NCBI RefSeq assembly: GCF_918698115.1
Contig: NZ_CAKKLV010000005.1
Span: 62,001-126,000, forward strand
DNA length: 64,000 nucleotides
Source: Peribacillus sp. Bi96
Lineage (GTDB): Bacteria; Bacillota; Bacilli; Bacillales; DSM-1321
Reading direction: 5' to 3'
Below, piece after piece: positions 1 to 8,384 of this stretch. The number at the start of each line of letters is the position of its first letter. The stretch's first letter is position 1. Position numbers and translations under genes: made by a program. The notes under the pieces are model-generated. The model saw nothing but the letters and a program-made list of their open reading frames with translations. It searched no databases and was not told the origin of the DNA.

Positions 1-97
1 AATCAAGGAACAAATAGAGCAGCAAAAGAAACAAGAAAAGCTTGTGAAACATGTGGAAGAACTTCAGAAAAACGCTAAGGTCGATATTAAGATTTAA
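1..97 (+). CDS. C-terminal end of a PrsA/SurA-like peptidyl-prolyl isomerase (partial)
   Basis: An open frame enters from the left edge and stops with TAA at 95-97. Its 31 visible residues are a charged, Gln/Lys-rich helix ending in NAKVDIKI. That ending is typical of extracellular parvulin-type foldases of Bacillus, where a C-terminal helix follows the isomerase domain and closes with a KVDIKI-like strand. The catalytic domain lies outside the window, so the assignment rests on this tail only. A strong bidirectional terminator follows, so the gene is the last of its transcript. Confidence 0.5.
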   Translation, partial: IKEQIEQQKKQEKLVKHVEELQKNAKVDIKI

Positions 98-105
98 TGT
101 AAAAA

Positions 106-131
106 AGAGCTGCCAATTTTGGCAGCTTTTT
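106..131. terminator. Bidirectional intrinsic terminator
   Basis: Arms agctgcca and tggcagct enclose a four-base loop. T-rich sequence follows on the plus strand and an A-run (101-106) precedes it, so it can end both the foldase and yuiD, which converge here. Confidence 0.85.
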
Positions 132-142
132 CATTATGGCCA

Positions 143-616
143 CTAAGCTCTACCATCCTCCATTTTTGCCGAAACAAGCCCGAGTACAACGCCAAGCAGC
201 GCACCAGCCCCCACTTCCACTGGCTGATGTCCGAGCAATTCCTTCAGCTCTTTCTCACGCTCCACATACTTAAAACTTGGAAACTCACCAGAAAATTTCG
301 CCATATTATCTTCAAGATCGTTCACAAGCTTAGCAATTTCGCCTGTATGGCGCCGAATCCCCTGTGCATCATACATCACAATCACACCAAACACAGTCGC
401 AAGCGAAGTCTCCGTATGCCTCCAGCCTTTGTTCGCTGCCACATAGGATGCCAGTGCAGCGACACCAGCAGAATGCGAACTAGGCATACCTCCTGTTGTG
501 AAGGCCTGCTTCAAATCCCACTCTCCCGTCACTTTCTTGTGCGTTAAAATTTTCAGCCCCTGCGCAATGCCGATTGCCGACAGCGCCGTCCATAATCCTC
601 GATTCATCTTTTCCAT
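143..616 (-). CDS. yuiD: YuiD-type divergent PAP2 family membrane protein
   Basis: 157 residues, the usual length for this family. It belongs to the divergent PAP2 (DUF212) group: small integral membrane proteins with a phosphatase-like core of unknown substrate. The signature is visible as TGGMPSSHSAG near residues 40-50, and hydrophobic segments lie at the N terminus, middle and C terminus. The ATG at 616 was chosen because ggaggag sits six bases upstream; an in-frame TTG at 622 would overlap that site. Transcribed alone toward the shared terminator. Physiological role unknown. Confidence 0.85.
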   Translation of the reverse strand: MEKMNRGLWTALSAIGIAQGLKILTHKKVTGEWDLKQAFTTGGMPSSHSAGVAALASYVAANKGWRHTETSLATVFGVIVMYDAQGIRRHTGEIAKLVNDLEDNMAKFSGEFPSFKYVEREKELKELLGHQPVEVGAGALLGVVLGLVSAKMEDGRA

Positions 617-879
617 GAGCAACTCCTCCAGTCCACGGACCAGTCCAACCCAATCCTCTCTCTTTTGATACCCAAAATTTCATTTTTATATGCGGAAGTG
701 TTCCATGATTACCAGCTTTTAATAGGCTCATCTTGTCTAATAATTCTTTAGATCTCATAACTAAACAAAATTGTTACACCTTAGAGAAAAAATGAACAGG
801 ATACATAAGTTACTTGGACACTGAGAAATCCAGTTACCTTATCAGTGTTGAAGAATTGAGTATTGAGATTCGACTGGAC
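617..879. other. Intergenic stretch, no gene seen
   Basis: AT-rich sequence between yuiD and the spoVR-like remnant. It must hold the yuiD promoter, but I could not pick a convincing -35/-10 pair. A weak inverted repeat (cactga...tcagtg, about 817-845) is present. The open frame running into yuiD from 758 on the minus strand lacks a ribosome-binding site and overlaps yuiD, so it was not called. Confidence 0.5.
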
Positions 880-1100
880 AAAAAAAACTGCCGATTTCTC
901 AGCAGTTTTTTTCCTTATAAATACTTCCGGTAAATCCCTTTTCCATCATAGGAAACAGTCCTTCTTTTCCCCTTGTCTTATTCGAAATATTTCAGGTCCA
1001 ATTCAATATGTTCATACCTATGTTTCAAATATTGCTCTCAAATTGCTTATGTAGTCGCCAGCATTAATAACCCGCCGAGAGATCACTTGCGGCTTTTCCA
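880..1100 (-). pseudogene. Decayed duplicate of the spoVR 3' end with its terminator
   Basis: This stretch aligns with the 3' end of spoVR and its terminator (5525 to about 5845). Shared blocks include the hairpin aaaactgccgatttctcagc, the stop-codon region cttataaatactt, and later matches such as tttccatcataggaaa, atatttcaggtcca and atgtagtcgcca. About 65 bases of the spoVR reading frame are missing in the middle, a second smaller gap follows, and no frame is open, so it cannot code. Orientation equals that of spoVR. It abuts the 3' end of arsC. I infer a partial duplication made when the ars segment entered next to spoVR. Confidence 0.75.
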
Positions 1101-1102
1101 GT

Positions 1103-1525
1103 TTATTTATACACCCGTTTTAGAGAAACGTTCAATTCTTTCTCCGATTTGATTACGAACACGTTGGAAGGTAGCCCATTTTTCTTCATCTGTTCCGTCC
1201 CCTTTACTGGGTCATCAAAGCCCCAATGTTCACGTCTCACATGCGGTGGCGTCATTGGACATTTGTCGGCCGCATCGCCACATAATGTCACAACAAAATC
1301 AGCATTATTTAAAATGTCAGGGTCGATGATATCGGAAGTTTGATTGGAAATATCCAGTCCAACCTCGTTCATCGCTTTAACAGCATTCGGATTTAACCCA
1401 TGTGCTTCAATTCCTGCACTAAGTACTTGCCATTCATCACCTAGATATTTCTTGCCCCATGCCTCAGCCATTTGGCTTCTGCAAGAGTTACCTGTACATA
1501 AGAAGTAAAGTGTTTTTTTAGCCAT
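1103..1525 (-). pseudogene. arsC: arsC, thioredoxin-coupled arsenate reductase, frameshifted near the C terminus
   Basis: Reduces arsenate to arsenite for export by ArsB. From the ATG at 1525 (aaggag upstream) the protein shows the CX5R P-loop (Cys10 to Arg16) and the redox pair Cys82/Cys89, as in the Bacillus/Staphylococcus enzyme. Identity with the family holds to WGFDDPVKG (about residue 105). The frame then runs through an unrelated tail to a stop at 1103. The expected tail, including EEKW, FQRVR and RIERFSKTG, is intact in another frame and ends at 1107-1109, so one base has been lost around 1196-1206. The catalytic cysteines remain but the last helix is scrambled. It is either inactivated or a sequencing error. 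Last gene of arsR-arsB-arsC. Confidence 0.8.
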
Positions 1526-1559
1526 GTTGTTTCTCTCCTTTATGAGTAAAATGATGTGT

Positions 1560-2858
1560 TTAGTGAATAATGAGCAACCATATATATAAGCCAACTAATG
1601 TGATGAACAATGTTGGGATGGTTAAGATGATTCCCGTTTTAAAGTAGGTTCCCCATGAGATTTTCACGCCTTTTAATGAAAGGACATGCAACCACAATAA
1701 GGTAGCCAAAGAACCAATCGGTGTAATTTTCGGTCCCAAGTCCGAACCGATGACATTGGCATAAATAAGTGCTTCCCTAATCGCGCCCGTTGTATTCGTA
1801 TCGGCAATGGCAAGAGCGTCAATCATGACAGTCGGCATGTTATTCATAAGCGATGAGAGAATAGCTGCGATGAATCCCATCCCGACAGTAGCAGCGAATA
1901 ATCCTTGATCAGCCGTCACTTGGATAAGGTCAGCTAAAATGTTCGTCAATCCAACGTTTCTCAATCCATACACCACGACATACATTCCAATTGAGAAGAA
2001 CACAATAGCCCATGGTGCGCCTTTTACAACGGTCTTGGTATTAACAGCTGGACTTCGTCTTGCCATAAACAAGAAGAAAATGGCGATAACACCTGCAATG
2101 ATGGATACAGGAATGTTGAAAAATTCACTGATAAAATAGCCTACCAACAGAACGCCTAAAACAATCCCAGACAGGCGAAACATTTTTATATCCCGAATGG
2201 CATCGACTGGCTTCTTCAATTGAGCCATATCATAATTCTTCGGAATGCTCTTTCTGAAGTACAAATATAAAACCAAGATGCTAGATGCTAATGAAAACAG
2301 GTTGGGAACGATCATTCTAGTTGCGAACTCAATAAACCCGATATCAAAAAAGTCAGCAGAAACAATGTTGACCAGATTACTTACGACAAGCGGTAAGGAT
2401 GTAGTATCCGCAATAAACCCACTCGCGATGATAAATGGGAAGATCATTCTCTCTTCCAACTTCAAGTTTCGAACCATCGCCAATACAATCGGAGTTAAGA
2501 TGAGAGCGGCTCCGTCATTTGCGAAGAACGCCGCGACTAGGGCTCCGAGAATGCTCACATACACAAACATTCTTACTCCATTTCCTTTGGCGGCTCTCGC
2601 CATATGTAGAGCTGCCCATTCAAAGAAACCAATTTCATCTAAAATTAAAGAAATAATGATAATAGCAATGAACGCCAACGTCGCGTTCCATACGATACCC
2701 GTAACGGTAATTACATCGTTGAAGTCAACAACTCCAACGAGTAAGGCTAGTACCGCACCCCCGCATGCTGACCAGCCGATTGACAATCCCTTAGGTTGCC
2801 AGATGACGAGTGTCAACGTCAGCAAAAAGATGATACTAGCTAATATAACTAAACCCAC
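1560..2858 (-). CDS. arsB: ArsB arsenite efflux transporter
   Basis: A 432-residue, very hydrophobic protein with about 11-12 membrane segments and motifs typical of ArsB/ion-transporter superfamily pumps, such as [18 protein letters not shown] (about 113-130) and NNMPTVM. It exports arsenite or antimonite across the cytoplasmic membrane, driven by membrane potential. GTG start at 2858 with gaggagg upstream. It lies between arsR (18 bases) and arsC (about 35 bases), a classic three-gene ars operon. Length and motifs look intact. Confidence 0.93.
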   Translation of the reverse strand: MGLVILASIIFLLTLTLVIWQPKGLSIGWSACGGAVLALLVGVVDFNDVITVTGIVWNATLAFIAIIIISLILDEIGFFEWAALHMARAAKGNGVRMFVYVSILGALVAAFFANDGAALILTPIVLAMVRNLKLEERMIFPFIIASGFIADTTSLPLVVSNLVNIVSADFFDIGFIEFATRMIVPNLFSLASSILVLYLYFRKSIPKNYDMAQLKKPVDAIRDIKMFRLSGIVLGVLLVGYFISEFFNIPVSIIAGVIAIFFLFMARRSPAVNTKTVVKGAPWAIVFFSIGMYVVVYGLRNVGLTNILADLIQVTADQGLFAATVGMGFIAAILSSLMNNMPTVMIDALAIADTNTTGAIREALIYANVIGSDLGPKITPIGSLATLLWLHVLSLKGVKISWGTYFKTGIILTIPTLFITLVGLYIWLLIIH

Positions 2859-2875
2859 TGATGTTCTCCTCCTCG

Positions 2876-3223
2876 TTAGTCACAACAAATTCGTTTTCCT
2901 TGTGCAGTTAATTCTTCTACTTTAAATGCTTGACTTGGCAAATCCTTGATAACCGTTTGAATAAATGAGTAATACGAGGATGTTTGGTTTAGCGAGTAAA
3001 ATATCCATTGTCCCCTTCTCGCTTCATTCACAATTCCGCTATCTTTCAACTTTCGTAAATGTTGGCTAATTGCAGGTTGGCTCATATCAAAAAGATCTAC
3101 AAATTCACAGACACAACATTCATGTTCAGACATAATTTTCACCATCGTCAAACGTGTTTTATCACCTAAAAGTTTAAGAACATTTGCGGTAGCTTCTATA
3201 TCCAACGCTTCATTCGTTTGCAC
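2876..3223 (-). CDS. arsR: ArsR/SmtB-family arsenic-responsive repressor
   Basis: A 115-residue winged-helix repressor. The metalloid-binding motif appears as ECCVCEF (Cys36, Cys37, Cys39) at the start of the DNA-binding domain, followed by the recognition helix [16 protein letters not shown] and the wing [11 protein letters not shown] second Cys pair closes the protein (ICCD). It should repress the ars operon until As(III) or Sb(III) binds the cysteines. GTG start at 3223 behind gaggagggg. First gene of the operon; the palindrome at 3258-3298 is the likely operator. Confidence 0.92.
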   Translation of the reverse strand: MQTNEALDIEATANVLKLLGDKTRLTMVKIMSEHECCVCEFVDLFDMSQPAISQHLRKLKDSGIVNEARRGQWIFYSLNQTSSYYSFIQTVIKDLPSQAFKVEELTAQGKRICCD

Positions 3224-3257
3224 TTTATCCCCTCCTCACCTAATCTAATACATAACC

Positions 3258-3298
3258 ATATGCTTATGTACTTATTTATTATCATTGTATAAGCATAT
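3258..3298 (-). promoter_or_regulatory. Candidate ArsR operator upstream of arsR
   Basis: A perfect inverted repeat, atatgcttat (3258-3267) and ataagcatat (3289-3298), lies 35-75 bases upstream of the arsR GTG. Its position and AT-rich ATA...TAT shape fit an ArsR/SmtB operator. Binding by this ArsR is inferred. Confidence 0.55.
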
Positions 3299-3569
3299 TC
3301 TTATTTAATCAACCATTAACTATTCAACAAACAATTTTACATTTTAGTCTGCTAAAAAACTAGCATGTGGATTTTTTGCAAATTATCCATTAAAGGGTAT
3401 TATTAATTTCTCGATGAACGATTGTGGCAGCTTAGCTTGAAGAAAAAGTTTGACTTGTATTGAATTTTTTTTTTAGGTAATGTCATTATTAAGTTAAAGT
3501 CACCTTACGTATATTCATTATATTGATTTCTGAAGGCTTTAATTAAATGACTAAAGGAGATGATTTTTA

Positions 3570-3968
3570 ATGGAAAAAGTTACACCCTTCTTAATGTTTC
3601 AAGATGGTCATGCAGAAGAAGCGATGAATCATTACATATCCATCATTGACGATTCAGAAATTACAAGTATTGTTCGCTATGGAGCTAATGAAAATGGAGA
3701 CGAGGGAACTGTAATGCAGGCTACTTTTTCCTTAAAAGGGCAAGAATTTATGTGCACTGACAGTAATGTGAAGCATCAGTTTTCCTTTACCCCTTCATTT
3801 TCAATTTTTGTTACTTGTGATACTGAAGAAGAAATTAACGACCTTTATCAGAAACTTATCGAGGGTGGACAAGCACTTATGCCAATTGGTGAGTATGGTT
3901 TTAGTCAGAGGTTTGGTTGGATAAATGATAAGTTTGGAATATCATGGCAACTAAACCTTCCCTCATGA
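3570..3968 (+). CDS. PhnB/YjdN-like VOC-superfamily protein
   Basis: 132 residues with the PhnB-type vicinal oxygen chelate fold: MEKVTPFLMFQDGHAEEAM opens the first beta-alpha unit, and FSFTPSFSIFV and RFGWINDKFGISWQLNLP mark the second half and the C terminus. Members are often annotated as 3-demethylubiquinone methyltransferase-like, but no reaction is established for most, and no function is claimed here. ATG at 3570 behind aaaggagatg. A single-gene unit divergent from arsR, with the transposase remnant behind it. A role in arsenic handling is not implied by the sequence. Confidence 0.8.
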   Translation: MEKVTPFLMFQDGHAEEAMNHYISIIDDSEITSIVRYGANENGDEGTVMQATFSLKGQEFMCTDSNVKHQFSFTPSFSIFVTCDTEEEINDLYQKLIEGGQALMPIGEYGFSQRFGWINDKFGISWQLNLPS

Positions 3969-4034
3969 AGGTCTGAAGTGTATTAACAAATCCTTTCCAA
4001 AAGCGATTTCATCCTACATCTTGAAATATAATCA

Positions 4035-4217
4035 AAAGAACAGTCTGTAGATAAACTCGATGAATAACGAGGTTGTCTACAGTCTTTTTTATAAAAAAGA
4101 AGTATTAAACTTGAGGTGATAAGTATGCTTCCTAAACATAATTCTATTCAGCGAGATCAACTTGCAATGATTACTGTAGATCAACTCGTGCCAGCGAACC
4201 ATGCACTTTTTTGTTGA
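4035..4217 (+). mobile_element. Remnant of an IS1182-like insertion sequence (left end and transposase N terminus)
   Basis: A hairpin with arms ctgtag...ctcg / cgag...ctacag (4045-4082) followed by a T-run resembles IS1182-family ends in Bacillus. It is followed by an ATG at 4125 behind gaggtgat. That frame encodes 30 residues with QRDQLAMITVDQLVPANH, matching the N terminus of IS1182 transposases (RxQ...IDQLVPxDH), and stops at 4217. The rest of the transposase is gone. Confidence 0.65.
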
Positions 4218-4303
4218 AATACAATTTATATTTCTATAATGGTTCACACTATAATTATGTGACTTTAACTTGTTAAGATTGCATGATACGGTTCCTCCAT
4301 CAC

Positions 4304-4355
4304 GCAACCATACAGTTGCTTATCCTTGACAAGCAACCTTATAGTTGCTTATACT
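4304..4355 (+). promoter_or_regulatory. Promoter with two tandem operator palindromes before the ArsR-type gene
   Basis: TTGACA (4326-4331) and TATACT (4350-4355) are 18 bases apart. Two copies of gcaac-N6-gttgc are present: 4304-4319, upstream of -35, and 4333-4348, inside an extended palindrome aagcaac-N6-gttgctt that fills the spacer. Their centres are 29 bases apart. A repressor bound to the second would block RNA polymerase directly. Autoregulation by the downstream ArsR-type protein is inferred. Confidence 0.65.
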
Positions 4356-4361
4356 CGATAT

Positions 4362-4640
4362 ATGAATTGGGACAAAGATACTATATTCAAAGCACTTAGC
4401 GACTCGACTCGGCGGCTTATATTAGACGAACTATCCGAACGCAATGAGCTGACGTTGTATGAACTTACGGTACGTCTCATTATGAAGCACGACGTTTCCA
4501 TTTCGCGACAAGCGATAGCTAAACATCTTTCTGTACTGGAAGATGCAGGGCTCGTAAAATCAAAAAAAAAGGGAAAATATCGAGTAGTTATTTTCAACAA
4601 CGAACCACTTAAAAATTTGCTAAAAGGATGGATAGAGTAA
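4362..4640 (+). CDS. ArsR-type winged-helix regulator, probably autoregulated
   Basis: 92 residues from the ATG at 4362: KALSDSTRRLILDELSERNELTLYEL is followed by the recognition region SRQAIAKHLSVLEDAGLVKSKKKGKYRVV, typical of ArsR-like repressors. It has no cysteine, so it is not a classical metal sensor. The TTG at 4326 that would extend the frame is actually the -35 box. The ATG lies only seven bases past the -10 hexamer and no Shine-Dalgarno site is seen, so the message may be leaderless. The VOC gene starts 110 bases downstream and is the likely co-regulated target. Confidence 0.8.
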   Translation: MNWDKDTIFKALSDSTRRLILDELSERNELTLYELTVRLIMKHDVSISRQAIAKHLSVLEDAGLVKSKKKGKYRVVIFNNEPLKNLLKGWIE

Positions 4641-4749
4641 ATTATAAAACCGGAACAGGACTTCTGACGAATGTGTGGGCTGTTTTGCTTACAGCCAGAT
4701 TGTTAGAACCGCACCATGCGTCACAAATATCAAAGGAGGCAAAAACAGT

Positions 4750-5133
4750 ATGAAAATCATTGTTACCAGCATATTCGTACAAGACCAAGACAAGGCACTG
4801 GAATTTTATTCAGAAAAGCTGGGATTTGTAAAAAAGCATGACGTTCCCATGGGAAAATTCAGGTGGATTACGCTTGTTTCTTCCGATGATCATGACGGTA
4901 CCGAGCTTTTACTCGAACCGAATGAGCATCCTGCCGCAAAGGAGTATCAAAAGAAGATATTTGCCGAAGGCATCCCAGCAACAATGTTTGGCGTTGCAGA
5001 TATTCATAAAGAGTACAAACGATTATTGGATCGCGGCGTGAAGTTTACTATGGAGCCGACAAAAATGGGCGAAGTCACAATAGCTGTCTTCGACGATACA
5101 TGCGGCAACCTTATTCAGATATTGCAGAATTAA
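4750..5133 (+). CDS. VOC-family (glyoxalase/bleomycin-resistance-like) protein
   Basis: 127 residues with paired beta-alpha-beta-beta-beta units: MKIIVTSIFVQDQDKALEFYSEKLGF opens the first and FGVADIHKEYKRLLDRGVKF the second, and the domain ends FDDTCGNLIQILQN with the usual Glu/Gln-position change. Such proteins bind divalent metals and act as lyases, dioxygenases or drug-binding proteins; the substrate is unknown. The ATG at 4750 has a perfect aaaggagg. It is downstream of the ArsR-type regulator on the same strand, probably one transcript ending at the 5227-5254 hairpin. Confidence 0.82.
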   Translation: MKIIVTSIFVQDQDKALEFYSEKLGFVKKHDVPMGKFRWITLVSSDDHDGTELLLEPNEHPAAKEYQKKIFAEGIPATMFGVADIHKEYKRLLDRGVKFTMEPTKMGEVTIAVFDDTCGNLIQILQN

Positions 5134-5226
5134 CTTTATGACGAAGTAACCTAGTTCTAAACCACTTTATTGGTAAGTTTTAAGTTCGGTGAAGTGTTTT
5201 TATCAACAATTAAACAACTTTATGTT

Positions 5227-5254
5227 AACCCTGTCCTAATTTTAGGACAGGGTT
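5227..5254 (+). terminator. Perfect 13-bp hairpin behind the VOC gene
   Basis: Arms aaccctgtcctaa and ttaggacagggtt match perfectly with a two-base loop. The T-tract is weak (tatacatgttt), so it may also act as a transcript-stabilising hairpin. Confidence 0.6.
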
Positions 5255-5299
5255 ATACATGTTTAAGGTCTAAAAAAAATTGACATTGTTGTCATTCTA

Positions 5300-5490
5300 C
5301 TATTCGCAGCAAGAATCATCCTTTGTTTCAGTTCCAGGAATATCAGAACCGTAGGAACTAGAAGCGAGACTCACACTGCACTCTCCTGTTTCAGGGGCCA
5401 GTCGCCAATAAGAAAGTAGGTGCTCCTCCATAACTTTTCATGCCAACAACGCAGAAATTCTTTTCGGGGTGCCTTATAGTACTAGCAAAT
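5300..5490 (-). pseudogene. C-terminal remnant of an ars-cluster FAD/NAD(P)-dependent oxidoreductase
   Basis: On the minus strand one frame reads HPEKNFCVVGMKSYGGAPTF, continues LLATG, then PETGECSV and ends DDSCCE with a stop at 5300. This resembles the end of the flavoprotein monooxygenases (ArsO-like) that accompany ars genes, which read VVGMKSYGRAPTFLL, then a helix of about 25 residues, then PETG-C. Here that helix is missing between ATG and PETG, and a stop lies in frame just upstream, so only a scrap remains. It supports a once larger ars locus. Confidence 0.55.
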
Positions 5491-5524
5491 TACAAGTATC
5501 GTTCATATTCTGGGAACATACGAA

Positions 5525-5557
5525 ACAAAAAAACTGCCGATTTCTCAGCAGTTTTTT
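5525..5557 (-). terminator. Intrinsic terminator of spoVR
   Basis: aaaaaactgc and gcagtttttt enclose a ten-base loop immediately behind the spoVR stop. A near-identical copy lies at 881-913 in the decayed duplicate. Confidence 0.85.
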
Positions 5558-5559
5558 TC

Positions 5560-6975
5560 TTATAAATACTTACGGTGAATACCTTTTCCATCATAGGAAA
5601 ACAGGACTTCTTTTCCTTCCATGACTGATTCCATATGCACGGAGCGTCCCCAAAGCTGATGGATATATGGCATGACTTTTTCGAGATATTTCAGGTCCAG
5701 CTCAATATCTTCATACCAATGTTTCAAATAAAGTTCCCCATTGCGCATGTAGTCGCCATCATTTACTGTGATGTAAGGGAACCCGCCATTAACCCTCATA
5801 CTGACGAGTTGATCACGCACATGTTCCCATGCCTTATCGACGATTTTATAATCCTTGCCCTGCTTTTGGAATAAATACATATCCTCCCGCATGACCAGGT
5901 CCTTCGTCAAATAATTGCGGAGAAAGGAAATATCGGATTCGATTTCTCTTACTTCGAACATCTTTTCCCTGCCAGTTCCAGGCTTAACGCCCAGCCTGAT
6001 CATTTCTTCGGTAGGATTATCATAGCGTTCTTCAATATCTTCAAGCACTTTCAATCCAAGATAATAAGGGTTGATGCTGGTCCGTGATGGCTGAACGACA
6101 CCCGCGTTAAGTTTTGCGAATTCAATGGCTTCCCCTGAGGACAAATCCAATTCACGGATTATGCGCTGATGCCAGTATGATGCCCAGCCTTCGTTCATGA
6201 TTTTCGTTTCGAGCTGTGGCCAGAAATACAGCATCTCTTCCCTGATCATCGTCATGATATCCCGCTGCCAATCGGCTAAATCCCTGCTGTACTGTTCAAT
6301 GAAAAGCATAATATCCTTTTCTGGCCTCGGCGGGAATTTTTTTCTTTTCTTAATCGTGGAATTCTTCGGTTTATCCTTATTATCCAGATTCCATAAATCA
6401 TCGTATTGTGTGGCTATCGGCTTTATTTCCTCTTCCTCTTCCTCATCTTCCATCGTCCAGGCAAGCTTAGGTCTCATCAACGACGGATCGATATGTTCTT
6501 CAATGGCTAAAAGTGCATCGAGGAAAGTTTCTACTTCCTTTTTGCCATGCAGGATTTCATATTCACGGATTCTTTCTGCCGTGGCCGACATACTTTCAAC
6601 CATATCCCTCTTCGTATTATTGAAACGTACATTATTCTTAAAGAAATCACAATGTGCCAAAACATGGGCAACGATCAATTTATTTTGTACAAGTGAATTG
6701 GAGTCCAGCAGAAAAGCGTAACAAGGATTAGAGTTAATGACCAGTTCATAGATTTTACTTAATCCAAAGTCATACTGTAGCTTCATTTTATGAAACTGCT
6801 TCCCAAAGCTCCAATGTGAAAAACGGGTCGGCATCCCATAGGCACCAAATGTATAAATGATTTCTGAAGGGCAAATTTCATAGCGCATCGGGTAAAAATC
6901 CAACCCGAACCCCGTTGCTATTTCTGTTATTTCACTAATGGCATATTCCAGAGCCTTTTGCTCCGCTCCATTCAT
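5560..6975 (-). CDS. spoVR: Stage V sporulation protein R (SpoVR family)
   Basis: 471 residues, the normal Bacillus length. SpoVR is needed for proper spore cortex formation in B. subtilis; its biochemical activity is unknown. Recognisable regions include [29 protein letters not shown]-like sequence near the N terminus (30-60), [16 protein letters not shown] (about 262-277), and [18 protein letters not shown]. An acidic stretch ([11 protein letters not shown]) near 175 is unusual but lies in a linker. ATG at 6975 with gggggat upstream. Single-gene unit with its own terminator. The 3' end is partly duplicated at 880-1100. Confidence 0.95.
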   Translation of the reverse strand: MNGAEQKALEYAISEITEIATGFGLDFYPMRYEICPSEIIYTFGAYGMPTRFSHWSFGKQFHKMKLQYDFGLSKIYELVINSNPCYAFLLDSNSLVQNKLIVAHVLAHCDFFKNNVRFNNTKRDMVESMSATAERIREYEILHGKKEVETFLDALLAIEEHIDPSLMRPKLAWTMEDEEEEEEIKPIATQYDDLWNLDNKDKPKNSTIKKRKKFPPRPEKDIMLFIEQYSRDLADWQRDIMTMIREEMLYFWPQLETKIMNEGWASYWHQRIIRELDLSSGEAIEFAKLNAGVVQPSRTSINPYYLGLKVLEDIEERYDNPTEEMIRLGVKPGTGREKMFEVREIESDISFLRNYLTKDLVMREDMYLFQKQGKDYKIVDKAWEHVRDQLVSMRVNGGFPYITVNDGDYMRNGELYLKHWYEDIELDLKYLEKVMPYIHQLWGRSVHMESVMEGKEVLFSYDGKGIHRKYL

Positions 6976-7142
6976 CCGATATCCCCCTTGTCTTCCGCCT
7001 TTAAACTAATGTATGAAAAAAAGGCGGAAAAATGCCGTGATCATGTGTAAAGGTTCCTCGATAACAGAAAAAAACATACCCATGAAGAAGATGTCAGTTA
7101 TAATTGATCGATGCCGTTCACCCTTTATTTTCCCTTCACTCT

Positions 7143-8222
7143 TTAATTTTTTACTAATTCCACATTCACTGCCCCTTTGTTCGCTTTCGAACGGATCCAG
7201 GAAATGATAAGCGCTGCAATGATTACAAAACCTAAATAACCTGTAACTGGGTATACCGTTCCGACCAATTTAATGAAACCAACGAAACTTGCAAGGAAAG
7301 CGAGGATTCCTACCAAAACCACAGAAATTTTAAATCGTTTCGTATCGGCAGGCACCAACCTTGCTGTGAATGCATACAGCATTCCAACTGAGGTGTTATA
7401 GATCATTCCTAAAAGGACGATTGACAGGATATATCCCAACCATGGTGAAATCTGATTTGCTAAATAAAGGGTAGGCATACCCGACCCTTCTATGCCCTTC
7501 AAGTCCGACATCATTCCCATATTGATCAAGAGTAACAATATCCCCAATCCGATACCTCCAAGGATGCCTCCCATTCCAGCCTCTTTCTTATTCTTAAAGA
7601 TCCCTCCCATTACGGCCAGCATCGCGATTCCGGCAGTCATATTATATGAAACATACAATAATGAACCCATCAACCAATTTCCAGTTGCTGCCGTTCCTTT
7701 ACTTGAAGAAGAAATGATTTCTTTAAAACTGAGATCGGATGTGAAGAATGAATAGCCTGAAATAATAATCATGATAACAAATAAAAACGGTGTGACTGCA
7801 CTAATGATGGACATGATTTTATTAACATTTAGTAAGAGCGTGCCAATCGTAAGGACAGTCATGACGATTGCACCGACTATACTTGGAATGCCGAATTGTT
7901 CTTCAAAAATCGTTCCAGAACCAGCAATCATGATGACTGTAACGCCAAACAAGAAAAAAGTAATGAAAATATCGACTACCCTGCCTATGTAACGGCCACA
8001 AATATGATCGATGATGCTTTTATGGGAGCGGGTTTGGAGAGAGCTTCCCAGTTGTGTAACTTGCATCCCTAAAAACGAGAATAAAGCAGTCGCCACCACA
8101 ATTCCCAATACACTATAGATTCCGAAGCTCGTAAAGAATTGTAATACTTCCTGTCCTGAGGCGAAACCTGCCCCAATGATGATTCCAATATATGCACCTG
8201 CAAGATTTACACTGTTTTTCAT
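7143..8222 (-). CDS. YkvI-family membrane transporter
   Basis: 359 residues with about ten hydrophobic segments. The N terminus (GAYIGIIIGAGFASGQEVLQFF) carries the unwound-helix glycine motif of LeuT-fold transporters and matches the YkvI group, whose substrate is unknown. ATG at 8222 behind gagggga. It sits downstream of the racemase operon in the same direction, about 160 bases away, so it could import an amino acid or peptide for that pathway; this is inference from position only. Terminator not obvious. Confidence 0.82.
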   Translation of the reverse strand: MKNSVNLAGAYIGIIIGAGFASGQEVLQFFTSFGIYSVLGIVVATALFSFLGMQVTQLGSSLQTRSHKSIIDHICGRYIGRVVDIFITFFLFGVTVIMIAGSGTIFEEQFGIPSIVGAIVMTVLTIGTLLLNVNKIMSIISAVTPFLFVIMIIISGYSFFTSDLSFKEIISSSSKGTAATGNWLMGSLLYVSYNMTAGIAMLAVMGGIFKNKKEAGMGGILGGIGLGILLLLINMGMMSDLKGIEGSGMPTLYLANQISPWLGYILSIVLLGMIYNTSVGMLYAFTARLVPADTKRFKISVVLVGILAFLASFVGFIKLVGTVYPVTGYLGFVIIAALIISWIRSKANKGAVNVELVKN

Positions 8223-8384
8223 ATGGATCCCCTCTTAATTGAATGATTATTCTGATAATTCATATTAAACGAAGTACCTGCCCGTTCATTACTCTTTTCT
8301 TTAAAGCTTCCCAGCTTCAGTAATTTTAGCGAGCAAATCGCTCTTGAAGCTGGGGAGTGCTATTCTTCAGATTCTTGCTTTTTA

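Noticed and set aside
480-758. Minus-strand frame of 92 codons overlapping yuiD
   Set aside because: No ribosome-binding site, lies mostly in another frame of yuiD, and matches no family I know.
863-1054. Plus-strand frame of 63 codons
   Set aside because: It is antisense to the decayed spoVR copy; no ribosome-binding site.
2245-2925. Plus-strand frame of 226 codons
   Set aside because: Antisense to arsB; composition follows from the hydrophobic codons of the real gene.
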